Both the position numbers and the translations under genes were made by a program. The notes beneath the pieces were generated by a model, which worked only from the letters and a program-made list of their open reading frames with translations, had not been told where the DNA came from and made no database searches. From contig NZ_JAOQNH010000002.1 of NCBI RefSeq assembly GCF_025961205.1, positions 927,501 through 991,500 on the forward strand: a stretch of DNA of 64,000 nucleotides. Reading direction: 5' to 3'. Shown here in pieces: positions 57,463 through 64,000 of the stretch; within the stretch, counting starts at the first letter, position 1; every line of letters begins with the position of its first letter. Origin of the DNA: Azospirillum fermentarium. Lineage in GTDB: Bacteria; Pseudomonadota; Alphaproteobacteria; Azospirillales; Azospirillaceae.

Positions 57463-57756
57463 TTACCCGCTGATCTGGCGGCTGATCGAGACACCCGTGC
57501 GAATATAGACATCGGTCTTGTCCGCCCATCCGTGCGCCAAACGCTGCGCCTCGGCAAAGGTGGCGGGCTTGCACGATTCCTTGAAGCAAATGTACGGGGG
57601 TGCGTTGCCGCTGGCCGGCCAGCGGTGAATCACCGACGGGGCGGTGCCCCGGTCCCCATACGACGGTTGGTCTTCGACATAGACCCGGACCTTGCCGGGC
57701 GTTTCCCGGTCTTGAACGTACCGGAAACGATACCCATTATACGACTCGACAGACAT
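57463..57756 (-). CDS. 97-residue protein sharing the N-terminal domain of the Clp-like ATPase
   Basis: No known family was recognised. The sequence aligns along its length with residues 1-88 of the ATPase at 53967-55265 (MSVE-Y-GY-FRYV-D-ETPG...APP...KP-T-A-R-A-W-A), roughly 40% identical by eye. Predicted order is two or three beta strands and a helix. The C-terminus reads SRQISG, ending in Gly, as ubiquitin-like substrates of E1 enzymes often do. GGAG is 8 nt before the ATG. Two readings: a modifier or tag read by the ATPase through a like-with-like domain, or an adaptor. Confidence 0.75.
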   Translation of the reverse strand: MSVESYNGYRFRYVQDRETPGKVRVYVEDQPSYGDRGTAPSVIHRWPASGNAPPYICFKESCKPATFAEAQRLAHGWADKTDVYIRTGVSISRQISG

Positions 57757-57843
57757 GGACGGCGGCTCCTTCCCCAGGATGGATGGCTGGATGGGGGTGG
57801 GGGTGCCCTCACCCCCACCTGCGGCATACTTGCGTTACACGCG

Positions 57844-58011
57844 TTACTCTGCCGACGGAACCCCGCCATGGTGGTAGGGATCGGATTCCACGCCATGGTA
57901 GGGGTCGGATTCGACGCCATGATAGGGGTCGGATTCGACGCCATGGTAGGGATCGGATTCCACGGCACAGTAGATATCCTGCTGAACGCAGCCATTATAC
58001 TTGGTCGCCAT
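57844..58011 (-). CDS. 55-residue microprotein with four VESDPYHG repeats
   Basis: A small frame, ATG 58011 to TAA 57844, has a strong GGAGG 6 nt before the ATG. The protein starts MATKYNGCVQQDIYCA, then carries four tandem VESDPYHG units (about residues 17-47; the last diverged) and ends HHGGVPSAE. It lies between two small genes of the ThiF-JAB cassette on the same strand. Short tandem repeats with Asp, Tyr, His and Ser beside an adenylating enzyme and a peptidase suggest a substrate, perhaps a multi-core peptide or a metal-binding peptide. No family is known to me. Confidence 0.75.
   Translation of the reverse strand: MATKYNGCVQQDIYCAVESDPYHGVESDPYHGVESDPYHGVESDPYHHGGVPSAE
57873..57968 (-). 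repeat. Four 24-bp tandem repeats
   Basis: Units start at 57873, 57897, 57921 and 57945, each a version of GGTAGGGRTCGGATTCSACG with following CCAT (24 bp). They are in frame with the microprotein and encode the VESDPYHG units. Only a few bases differ between copies. Confidence 0.95.
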
Positions 58012-58065
58012 GAGAAACCTCCAAATTTTGGTAGGGTGATTACGCCTGCCTTGGACAGAATTTTC

Positions 58066-58284
58066 TTATGACATCGGATCGATGCTGCGAAAACGCTGCC
58101 CATCGATTTTGGCCTCTACAAGGAAGAAGCATTCTTCTTTGCTGAACACTTCAACCTGATCACGCCGCGTCGGTGAAACACAAGTAACGCAATAAACGCC
58201 GTCGCGCAATGTGGTCGCAGGGAATGCGTGATATGCATGTAGCGCAATCCCCCTTCTTTTAATGGGGTTGCGTTTCGCGCGCAC
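58066..58284 (-). CDS. Small hypothetical protein of the ThiF-JAB cassette
   Basis: The C-terminal ~57 residues read as a well-formed protein (GVYCVTCVSPTRRDQVEVFSKEECFFLVEAKIDG, with regular strand-like spacing). The N-terminus is unclear: GTG at 58284 has no clear ribosome site, and AGAAGGGGG at about 58250 points to a start near 58246 without a standard codon. The strand and the 54-bp gap place it first in the cassette. Cys-x-x-Cys (CVTC) is present. No family recognised. Confidence 0.55.
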   Translation of the reverse strand: MRAKRNPIKRRGIALHAYHAFPATTLRDGVYCVTCVSPTRRDQVEVFSKEECFFLVEAKIDGQRFRSIDPMS

Positions 58285-58324
58285 TTGTGGTACACAATGT
58301 CATCGGCGCACATTCAATGCGCCG
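58285..58324. promoter_or_regulatory. Two inverted repeats in the divergent promoter region
   Basis: TTGTG-GTA-CACAA (58285-58297) and CGGCGCA-CATTCAA-TGCGCCG (58304-58324) lie between the cassette (minus) and the Phd-like gene (plus). They are suitable operators for a dimeric regulator, possibly the Phd-like protein itself. Confidence 0.45.
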
Positions 58325-58359
58325 TCTTTTGTGCTTGGTGGCTTCAGTCGGCGGCACAA

Positions 58360-58974
58360 ATGGATGTGAGGCTATTGCAGGTTCGATCAGTGACAAAAAA
58401 TGTAAAAAACAGCCGCTACGCACGCCAAAACTTTGCCGAACTCTTGGATACGGCAACAGGCGGAGAGCGAATCGCAATAGAAAGAATGGGTCATGTTGCC
58501 GCCGCCGTGGTCTCCCCGGCGGCGTTATTGTTTTTGGAATCCATTGAATGCGCAGAAAATGTTGATCAACTGCTTGCGGCTCTTTCCTTAAAAGAAGCGG
58601 ATGGGCGCCCCATGGTCCGTCCCGATCTGGGGGCGTCGCTCATGATCGCGGTGCGGGAACGCAGAGGCGGCCCACGCGGCATCATGGAACTCAGCCGCGC
58701 CGTGCCGACACACCGCGACGGCAAAGTCGTGCTGATTGAATTCGGGGACGACGACGCCATCCAAGACGGCTCCATCCACACCTCCACCGGCCGCGACGGG
58801 CAGACGCTGCTGCATGGCTGGCTGGAAGTGACGGCCCCGGACCGCCCCCTCGCGCTTGAATTGACCAATGGGCAGCGGATCGACACCTTCGAACGCAATG
58901 GAAACGTGTTGAGTTTCCAGCGCGTGCCGGTGAACGGCGACATCGAACTGGAATTCACCAAACTGCGTTATTGA
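58360..58974 (+). CDS. Phd/YefM-like protein with C-terminal extension
   Basis: The protein has about 204 residues from ATG 58360 (upstream context weak). Residues ~18-60 resemble the Phd/YefM DNA-binding fold (NSRYARQNFAELLDTATGGERIAIERMGHVAAAVVSP). The C-terminal ~120 residues form a beta-rich domain I do not recognise. No toxin gene is adjacent, so it is probably a regulator rather than half of a toxin-antitoxin pair. It is divergent from the ThiF-JAB cassette and next to two inverted repeats, and so may control the cassette (inference). Confidence 0.6.
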   Translation: MDVRLLQVRSVTKNVKNSRYARQNFAELLDTATGGERIAIERMGHVAAAVVSPAALLFLESIECAENVDQLLAALSLKEADGRPMVRPDLGASLMIAVRERRGGPRGIMELSRAVPTHRDGKVVLIEFGDDDAIQDGSIHTSTGRDGQTLLHGWLEVTAPDRPLALELTNGQRIDTFERNGNVLSFQRVPVNGDIELEFTKLRY

Positions 58975-59077
58975 CCGTTTGTGGTCGGCTCGTCCGAGGC
59001 CAGTGCAGGATCTTTTGCGGCTCTCCCGGTTCTTTCTTGCGGAAATTTGGAGAAAGAAAACAATACAAAAGGAATGT

Positions 59078-60118
59078 ATGCCTATGGTGCAATTCCTGAT
59101 CCTTTTATCGGCGACACTCTGCGGTGCTTTGCTGCAGTTCTTTTCCGGCGTGGACATTCATACCGGTGACCGCGGATACGAGGTGCTGGTCTCCTTGCTG
59201 CTTGCGGTCGGGCTGTACGGCAGTGTGCGCGGCATCGAATTATCCATCGTCCGCACCGACCTGCGCCGCATTGCCTTGGCGATCAGCATCGGCGTCTTTG
59301 CCAAAGCCGCCTTGATCGGGGGATTGACCAACGTTCTGACGGGAAACCTGACGCTGGCGCTGATGCTGGGAATCGCCCTGGCGCAGATCGACCCCGTTTC
59401 AGTTGCCGCCGCCCTGTCGGGAGGTGGCCCGCGCGGTCCCGTCGTATCGCCGCGGGCTCAGAACATCATTCGCGCCTGGTGCTCCTTCGACGACCCCGTT
59501 ACCATTCTGATGGCGCTGGCCCTGTACAGCCATCTGGGCGCCGAAAGCGGGATGAACACATCCTCTTTCCTGGGGGAATTGCTGGGGAATGGGGCTCTTG
59601 TGGCCGGCGGCGGCTTGGCGGCGCTGGCAGCCCGGCGGATCAAGGGAATGGGCTGGGTGGAAACGCCGGTCCTGGCGGCAGCCTTGGTGGTGTCGGCGGT
59701 TTACGGGCTGATGCTCACGCCGGCGATCCTCGGGCTTTTCCTGCGTCCCTCCATCGACCGTTCCCTGAATATGCTGACCCTGGGCGCCCTGTACGGATCG
59801 GCGTTCGCCGTCGGGCTGTTCCTCAAGGGAGAGGCGGCGGTGACGATGGGAATGGGGGTGGTGGTCGGCGCCATTGTCTTTTGTGTGCATATCGTTGTTG
59901 CTGCCCCTCTCTCCCTGGGGCTGCCCGCAAAAGACCGCGTCTTCCTCGCCCTCGCCCAGCAAAGTGGTATTACCGCCATCCTGATTGCCCTTCTCTTCGA
60001 ACAATTAAAACCTGGCGTCGTTGCCCTGGCCGTACCCGCTATCCTTATTGTCAATCTTCTTCATCTTTGTACAAATCGCTTGGTCGCCCATCGCATAATG
60101 CGCATGCCTCTCGATTGA
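59078..60118 (+). CDS. Cation:proton antiporter-like membrane protein
   Basis: The protein has 346 residues with about 10-11 membrane helices. ALMLGIALAQIDPVSVAAALSGGG and NIIRAWCSFDDPVTILMALAL resemble the TDPVA and second acidic-site blocks of CPA-type Na+(K+)/H+ antiporters (Asp-Pro and Asp-Asp-Pro present). The usual length is nearer 400, so the ends are short. AAAAGGA precedes ATG 59078. It lies on the same strand 103 bp after the Phd-like gene; a link is unproven. Confidence 0.68.
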   Translation: MPMVQFLILLSATLCGALLQFFSGVDIHTGDRGYEVLVSLLLAVGLYGSVRGIELSIVRTDLRRIALAISIGVFAKAALIGGLTNVLTGNLTLALMLGIALAQIDPVSVAAALSGGGPRGPVVSPRAQNIIRAWCSFDDPVTILMALALYSHLGAESGMNTSSFLGELLGNGALVAGGGLAALAARRIKGMGWVETPVLAAALVVSAVYGLMLTPAILGLFLRPSIDRSLNMLTLGALYGSAFAVGLFLKGEAAVTMGMGVVVGAIVFCVHIVVAAPLSLGLPAKDRVFLALAQQSGITAILIALLFEQLKPGVVALAVPAILIVNLLHLCTNRLVAHRIMRMPLD

Positions 60119-60181
60119 TTGGTTACCCCGCTCGTGCTAGTTTGCGGCGTGTTTAAGGCAATAGCCGGGTATGGGTGCCGT

Positions 60182-60649
60182 ATGATCCGAAAGCACAGGG
60201 AAAAATTCAGGACGCTTCTCGAAGAAAGCTTAGCCAAGCCTTCGGACGGAGAGGCCCGCCCCGCACCAAACCGTCCTCCCTGCAGTCCGGCGCAGGAACC
60301 CCATGGGGCCCTGGAGTTTGCGACCCTCTTTTTCAACGGTGAGGTTCTGGCGCAGGCCATTGCCCCCCACAGCAAAAATTTCGATTCAAGCAATATCGAA
60401 AGATACAACAGACTTCTTTCTTTTTTTACCGATCTAATTAAGACTATCGAGGAAAGAATTGACGATTTCGGAATGGGCGAAATGAGCCGGATTGTCATCG
60501 ACCCTAAATTTGGAGCTATTTATTTCACGAAGATCGATAAATCTCTTGTGCTTATGTCGGGAACCGGTGTTCAGGAAAACGTTCCCTACGCCGACGCGGA
60601 TCATTATTACTTGGCGGAGCATGTTATGGAAATGGCCAGGAACCCATAG
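60182..60649 (+). CDS. Hypothetical protein, possibly roadblock/LC7-like
   Basis: The protein has 155 residues from ATG 60182, 63 bp after the antiporter stop. The C-terminal ~60 residues (MSRIVIDPKFGAIYFTKIDKSLVLMSGTGV, then AEHVMEM) suggest an alternating strand/helix small regulator fold. The N-terminal ~50 are polar and Pro-rich. No family is assigned with confidence. Confidence 0.5.
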   Translation: MIRKHREKFRTLLEESLAKPSDGEARPAPNRPPCSPAQEPHGALEFATLFFNGEVLAQAIAPHSKNFDSSNIERYNRLLSFFTDLIKTIEERIDDFGMGEMSRIVIDPKFGAIYFTKIDKSLVLMSGTGVQENVPYADADHYYLAEHVMEMARNP

Positions 60650-60837
60650 CCCTGACAGGGGCGCCTTCTCTCCCATACCCGTTCGACGCCACGAATCACT
60701 GCCTCATCCGTCCGCTCCGTCCGGCAGGCGCGAACGGCGCACGGGCGGCTCTGCCCCACCCCTTCATTTCCGGCCACGCCCGGTGTAGAAACACCCACAG
60801 ATCCTATGCTCATCATGGTCTGCCGAGGGACAAGCCG

Positions 60838-61092
60838 ATGATCAAATACGCCCTGAACTGCTCGTGCGGTCACGAATTCGAAGAGTGGTTCGACAACATG
60901 GCCGATTACGACGCCAAGAAGGGCACCAGCCTGACCTGCCCGTCGTGCGGCGGTCTGTCGGTGTCCAAGGCGATCATGGCCCCGCGGGTGGGCAAGTCGC
61001 AGGCTGCGGCCCCCGCCCTGCCCCCGGCCTGCGGCCCTGGCGGCTGCGGCGGTGCGGGCGGTTGCCCCATGATGTCGCAGATGATGGGATAA
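60838..61092 (+). CDS. DUF1178-family zinc-ribbon-like protein, short form
   Basis: The 84-residue protein begins MIKYALNCSCGHEFEEWFDNMADYDAKKG and has TCPSCGGLSVSKAIMAPRV, typical of the DUF1178 family. The usual length is about 150, so this is short. The second half is Gly/Cys/Met-rich (CGPGGCGGAGGCPMMSQMMG) and may bind metal. Function unknown. It converges with the GntR gene (18-bp gap). Confidence 0.8.
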   Translation: MIKYALNCSCGHEFEEWFDNMADYDAKKGTSLTCPSCGGLSVSKAIMAPRVGKSQAAAPALPPACGPGGCGGAGGCPMMSQMMG

Positions 61093-61110
61093 GGCCCCAT
61101 CCGTCCGCGC

Positions 61111-61758
61111 TCACCCCGTCACCCCGGCCTCTTTCGCCAGGGTGCGGATGTGGGCGCGGGCTTCGCGTTCGGCGTCGTCGGGTTTGCGCGCCCTGATGGC
61201 ATCCCACAGGCGGGCGTGCTCCTCCCACCGCTGGACCAGACCGGCGCGGCGGGGACCATCGGCCCGGCACATCACGCGGGTGCGGTCGTACAGCGTCAGC
61301 AGCAGCCGTTCGATCACGGCGTTGCGGCCCATCTTCATCACCGTCTGGTGGAACACCAGGGCGCCTTCGGCATAGGCGGCCTCGTTGTCGTTCTCCATGG
61401 CCGAGCGCTGGTCCAGCAGCGCCACCTCCAGCCGCCGCACGTCGGCGGGGTCGGGCTTCTGCGCGGCCAGACGCGCCACCATCCCCTCCAGCGCTTCGCG
61501 CGCCACGAACATCTCGGCCAGCGCCGCCGGGTCGCGGCGGGGCACGAACACGCCCTGGCGCGGCACCACCTCCACCAGCCCTTCCACCTCCAGCCGGGCG
61601 ATGGCGGCCCAGACGGGGGAGCGGCTGACGCCCAGTTCCCGCGTCATCTCCTCCACGCTGATCTTGGCGCCGGGGGCGAAGCGCCCGCCCATGACCAGGG
61701 CACGCACCGCCTCGTACGCTTCGGTGCTCAGGTTGGTGCGCTGAAGCTTGCCGGCCAT
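61111..61758 (-). CDS. GntR/FadR-family transcriptional regulator
   Basis: The protein has 215 residues: an N-terminal winged helix-turn-helix (YEAVRALVMGGRFAPGAKISVEEMTRELGVSRSPVWAAIARL) and a C-terminal helical FCD ligand domain with EALEGMVARLAA, FHQTVMKMG and HARLWDAIRARKPDDAE. Such proteins bind palindromic operators and respond to small acids. An array of palindromes lies in its divergent promoter (61785-61877). GGA is present near the ATG 61758. Confidence 0.92.
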   Translation of the reverse strand: MAGKLQRTNLSTEAYEAVRALVMGGRFAPGAKISVEEMTRELGVSRSPVWAAIARLEVEGLVEVVPRQGVFVPRRDPAALAEMFVAREALEGMVARLAAQKPDPADVRRLEVALLDQRSAMENDNEAAYAEGALVFHQTVMKMGRNAVIERLLLTLYDRTRVMCRADGPRRAGLVQRWEEHARLWDAIRARKPDDAEREARAHIRTLAKEAGVTG

Positions 61759-61784
61759 GTGCCGTCCTCCGCCGTTCCGACGAG

Positions 61785-61877
61785 TGTCATGTAACATGAC
61801 ACGGGGGCTGGCATGTAACATGAAATGCACCCTGACATGAAACATGAAACTCTGCGTGACACGTAACATGAAACATG
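61785..61877. promoter_or_regulatory. Phased array of palindromic operators
   Basis: The 11-bp motif CATG(T/A)AACATG (one copy CACG...) begins at 61788, 61812, 61836, 61860 and 61867. The first four are spaced exactly 24 bp, and the fifth overlaps the fourth. The first is embedded in the perfect 17-bp palindrome TGTCATGTAACATGACA (61785-61801). The array fills the gap between the GntR gene (minus) and the methyltransferase gene (plus), so it is the probable binding region of the GntR protein. Confidence 0.8.
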
Positions 61878-61923
61878 GGTATGGTCGGGGCCAGGGACGA
61901 CCCTGAGGGAAAGGAAACGCATC

Positions 61924-62511
61924 ATGGCGCTGGTATCCGCCGCGGTGGACGCGGTGCTGCGGGATCTGGAAGTGTTCGGCCGGGAAAACGACGCCCACAC
62001 CGCCGACCGCAACCGAAAGATGCTGAATCTGGAACGGGAGACGGCGGAACTCGTCCACATCCTGATCCGCACGGGCAACCGGCGGCGCGTGCTGGAGATC
62101 GGCACGTCCAACGGCTACAGCACCCTCTGGATCGCCGCGGCGCTGGGGGAGAACGGGATTCTGGAAACGCTGGACCGCGACGGCGACAAGCTGGCCGAGG
62201 CGCGGCGCAACCTGGCCCGCGCCGGGCTGGACGGGCGGGTCCGCGTCTATCACGGGGCGGGCACCGACATCGTGGCGGCGCTGCCCGGCCCGTTCGATTG
62301 CGTGTTCTTCGACGCCGACCGGGTGAGCGCGCCGGACCAGTTGGCGCTGCTGCTGCCCAAGCTGACGCGCGGGTGCCTGCTGCTGGCCGACAACGCCCTG
62401 TCGCACCCGGACCAGATCGCCGGCTATGTGGCGGCGGTGGAGGCGCTGCCCGGTGTCAGCACCACCATCCTGCCGGTGGGCAAGGGGCTGCACGTCACCT
62501 GCTGCCCCTGA
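61924..62511 (+). CDS. SAM-dependent O-methyltransferase (COMT-like)
   Basis: The protein has 195 residues. The SAM motif VLEIGTSNGYSTLWIAAAL and LETLDRDGDKLAEARRNL, followed by DCVFFDADRV and LLLADNAL, match the class I catechol-type O-methyltransferase family. Substrate unknown. It is divergent from the GntR regulator with shared operators, so it is the likely target gene of that regulator. Confidence 0.87.
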   Translation: MALVSAAVDAVLRDLEVFGRENDAHTADRNRKMLNLERETAELVHILIRTGNRRRVLEIGTSNGYSTLWIAAALGENGILETLDRDGDKLAEARRNLARAGLDGRVRVYHGAGTDIVAALPGPFDCVFFDADRVSAPDQLALLLPKLTRGCLLLADNALSHPDQIAGYVAAVEALPGVSTTILPVGKGLHVTCCP

Positions 62512-62529
62512 GCCGGGTCACCCGCCCCG

Positions 62530-63183
62530 TCAGGCCGGGTGGTTGAGACGGCGGCGTCCCAGCAGCCCGGCCAGCGTCATGCCCGACAGGCCCAGCGCCA
62601 CGGCGGTGTCGGGCCACGGCACGCCGCCCAGCCACACCCCGGCGGCGGCGGCCATGACGGCCAGCAGGGCCAGCACGTCGCGCCGGGCGCACAGCCACAC
62701 CGCCCGCGCCGACACCCCGCCCCGTCCGCGGTTCTGCCGTCCGGCGAACAACAGGGTGGCCAGCACCAGCGCGATGCCCACCCCGGCCAGCGCCAGCAAC
62801 GAGACCGGCGGTGCGTCGGGGATCAGGCCCAGGGCGGCGTTGCTGACGGCCACGGCCATCACCCCAACCCCGGCCAGCGCCAGGGCCGCGTTCTTGACGA
62901 TGGTGTTCAGCGCCACGCCGCCCACCCCGTGAACGGGGCCGCGGCGGACCATCCACAGGCTCGCACCGTAATTGAGCGCCCCCGCGACGAAGCCCAGCCC
63001 GCCGGCCATCAGGGCCGCGGACCCCAGCCGCATGCCGCCCCACAGCAGCACCGCCGCGGTCAGGGCGTTGATGACGAAGGACTGCTGCAGCACGCGCTGG
63101 AAATCACCGTTTCCCGGCGCGCGCATGCCCCCGCCCCCGGTTCCGCCACCGCCGCCACAGGAACCGCCGCAACATCCGCTCAT
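62530..63183 (-). CDS. Cation-efflux (CDF)-like membrane protein without metal-site residues
   Basis: The protein has 217 residues with about five or six membrane helices after a Cys/Gly-rich N-terminus (SGCCGGSCGGGGG). The segment GSAALMAGGLGFVAGALNYGASLWMV aligns by eye with the CDF signature S-x-A-L-x-A-D-x-x-x-x-x-x-D-x-x-x-Y, but Gly/Ala replace the zinc-binding Asp residues. It may have lost transport activity or handle another ligand. It converges with the methyltransferase gene (18-bp gap). Confidence 0.6.
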   Translation of the reverse strand: MSGCCGGSCGGGGGTGGGGMRAPGNGDFQRVLQQSFVINALTAAVLLWGGMRLGSAALMAGGLGFVAGALNYGASLWMVRRGPVHGVGGVALNTIVKNAALALAGVGVMAVAVSNAALGLIPDAPPVSLLALAGVGIALVLATLLFAGRQNRGRGGVSARAVWLCARRDVLALLAVMAAAAGVWLGGVPWPDTAVALGLSGMTLAGLLGRRRLNHPA

Positions 63184-63306
63184 GGCCCGATCACTCCGTT
63201 TCCATCACAGGACGGTAATATGAGGTCCGCGGGCGGTTCGTCCAGGGCCTGGACACGGTTTCCGGGCGCGGCCTATCGTCATGGTTTTCCCCAAGGAGGG
63301 CCCCGC

Positions 63307-63726
63307 ATGTCCCTGACCATCCGAAACGCCACGGCGGAGGACGAAGCCGCCCTCGTCGCGCTGTGGCGGGATTGCCATCTGCTGACCAGCTACAACGATC
63401 CCGTGGCCGATTTCCGGTTCGCGCGGGGCGGCGCCTGCTCCGACGTGCTGGTGGGGGTGGATGCGGCGGGCGCCATCGTAGGCAGCGTGATGGTGGGCCA
63501 CGACGGGCACCGGGGGTGGCTCTATTATGTCGCCGCCACGCCCGGCGCCCGCGGCACCGGCATCGGGCGCGGCATGGTCCAGGCGGCGGAGGCCTGGCTG
63601 CGCCAGCGCGGCGTGCCCAAGGCCCAGCTCATGGTGCGGGAGACCAACACCGCGGTGGTCGCCTTTTACGAGCGGCTGGGGTTCGAGGTGACGCCGCGGG
63701 TGCTGATGGGCAAGTGGCTGGCCTGA
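63307..63726 (+). CDS. GNAT acetyltransferase (YpeA-like)
   Basis: The protein has 139 residues. The acetyl-CoA motif GARGTGIGRGMVQAAEAWL is preceded by GWLYYVAATP and followed by LMVRETNTAVVAFYERLGFEVTPRVLMGKWL, all as in the YpeA group. GGAG precedes the ATG at 63307. Substrate unknown. Confidence 0.88.
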   Translation: MSLTIRNATAEDEAALVALWRDCHLLTSYNDPVADFRFARGGACSDVLVGVDAAGAIVGSVMVGHDGHRGWLYYVAATPGARGTGIGRGMVQAAEAWLRQRGVPKAQLMVRETNTAVVAFYERLGFEVTPRVLMGKWLA

Positions 63727-63746
63727 CCGCCCCCGGCCCCCTACCC

Positions 63747-64000
63747 CTACCCCTGCGCCGGCTGGCCGTTGGAGGCGGACAGGCCGCCGTCCACCGCCAC
63801 CATGGCCCCGGTGACGAAGCTGGCGTCGGGACTGGCGAGGAAGGCGATGACCGCCGCCACCTCGTCCGGTTCGCAGACGCGGCCCAACGGGATGCGTTCG
63901 GTGAATTTGGCGATCAAGGGTTCGTCGTGCATCATGTCGGCGGTCATGCCGGTGCGGGTCAGGCTGGGGCAGACGGCGTTGACGCGGATGCCGCGGCGGC
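63747..64000 (-). CDS. SDR-family oxidoreductase (N-terminus beyond window)
   Basis: This is the C-terminal ~84 residues of a classical short-chain dehydrogenase: GIRVNAVCPSLTRTGM, then RIPLGRVCEPDEVAAVIAFLAS and the closing FVTGAMVAVDGG. The Tyr-x-x-x-Lys site lies upstream, outside the window. Substrate unknown. Confidence 0.9.
   Translation of the reverse strand, partial: RRGIRVNAVCPSLTRTGMTADMMHDEPLIAKFTERIPLGRVCEPDEVAAVIAFLASPDASFVTGAMVAVDGGLSASNGQPAQG

Noticed and set aside
58360..58974. Toxin-antitoxin module
   Set aside because: Only a Phd-like N-terminus is present; no adjacent toxin gene, and the next gene is a membrane antiporter-like protein.

Overview
The window is GC-rich chromosomal DNA of an alphaproteobacterium, most likely a member of the Rhodospirillales/Azospirillaceae. 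This is inferred from FlaF, a sigma-54-type promoter in front of flgE, the proA-nadD-rsfS-rlmH order, several hybrid histidine kinases, and overlapping ATGA/GTGA start-stop junctions. No rRNA, tRNA, CRISPR array or intact insertion sequence was seen.

Layout. 1-7070 (minus) is a two-partner secretion pair: an FhaC/ShlB-type transporter cut by the window edge and a ~1984-residue filamentous-haemagglutinin-like exoprotein with about 13 internal repeats and a Pro-rich minisatellite. 7.5-14.8 kb holds an aspartate-type aminotransferase, a pentapeptide-repeat protein, a hybrid histidine kinase, an Sfp-type phosphopantetheinyl transferase, a GNAT enzyme and a NadD-like nucleotidyltransferase. 15.3-25.1 kb (plus) is a coherent RiPP-like cluster: S8 protease, a 435-residue Cys-free Thr/Pro-rich repeat protein (candidate precursor), an APH-type kinase, a HopA1-type protein, a LanC-like protein without its zinc ligands, an aldo/keto-reductase-like protein and a cobalamin-type radical SAM enzyme. 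25.1-28.6 kb (minus) is larC-larE-larB (nickel-pincer cofactor) followed by a YhfC-type membrane peptidase; no larA is in the window.

28.8-41.9 kb centres on motility: a TPR/glycosyltransferase-like protein, flgE (unusually long), flgK, flgL (unusually long), and flaF on the other strand, with a hybrid kinase/response-regulator pair and two small periplasmic proteins of the sulfite-oxidase fold between them. 42-47.9 kb is envelope and housekeeping: a GT9 glycosyltransferase, LptF, a GT2 glycosyltransferase, RlmH, RsfS, NadD and ProA.

48.1-60.7 kb is accessory. It holds two paralogous proteins of unknown function (48.1 and 53.2 kb), an AT-rich SLATT-like membrane protein, a LysR/flavin-oxidase-like/GST module, and a minus-strand cassette at 53.97-58.28 kb. 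That cassette encodes a ClpA/B-type AAA+ ATPase, a ThiF/E1-like enzyme, a JAMM-type JAB peptidase, a 97-residue protein sharing a domain with the ATPase, a 55-residue microprotein with four VESDPYHG repeats, and another small protein. A Phd-like protein lies divergently beside it. 60.8-64 kb returns to ordinary genes, including a GntR regulator with a phased operator array facing a methyltransferase.

The two best candidates for undescribed biology are the class V-lanthipeptide-like cluster with a ring-incompetent LanC and a Cys-free giant substrate, and the ThiF-JAB-Clp cassette with its repeat microprotein. All family assignments come from reading the sequence by eye; no database search was run.
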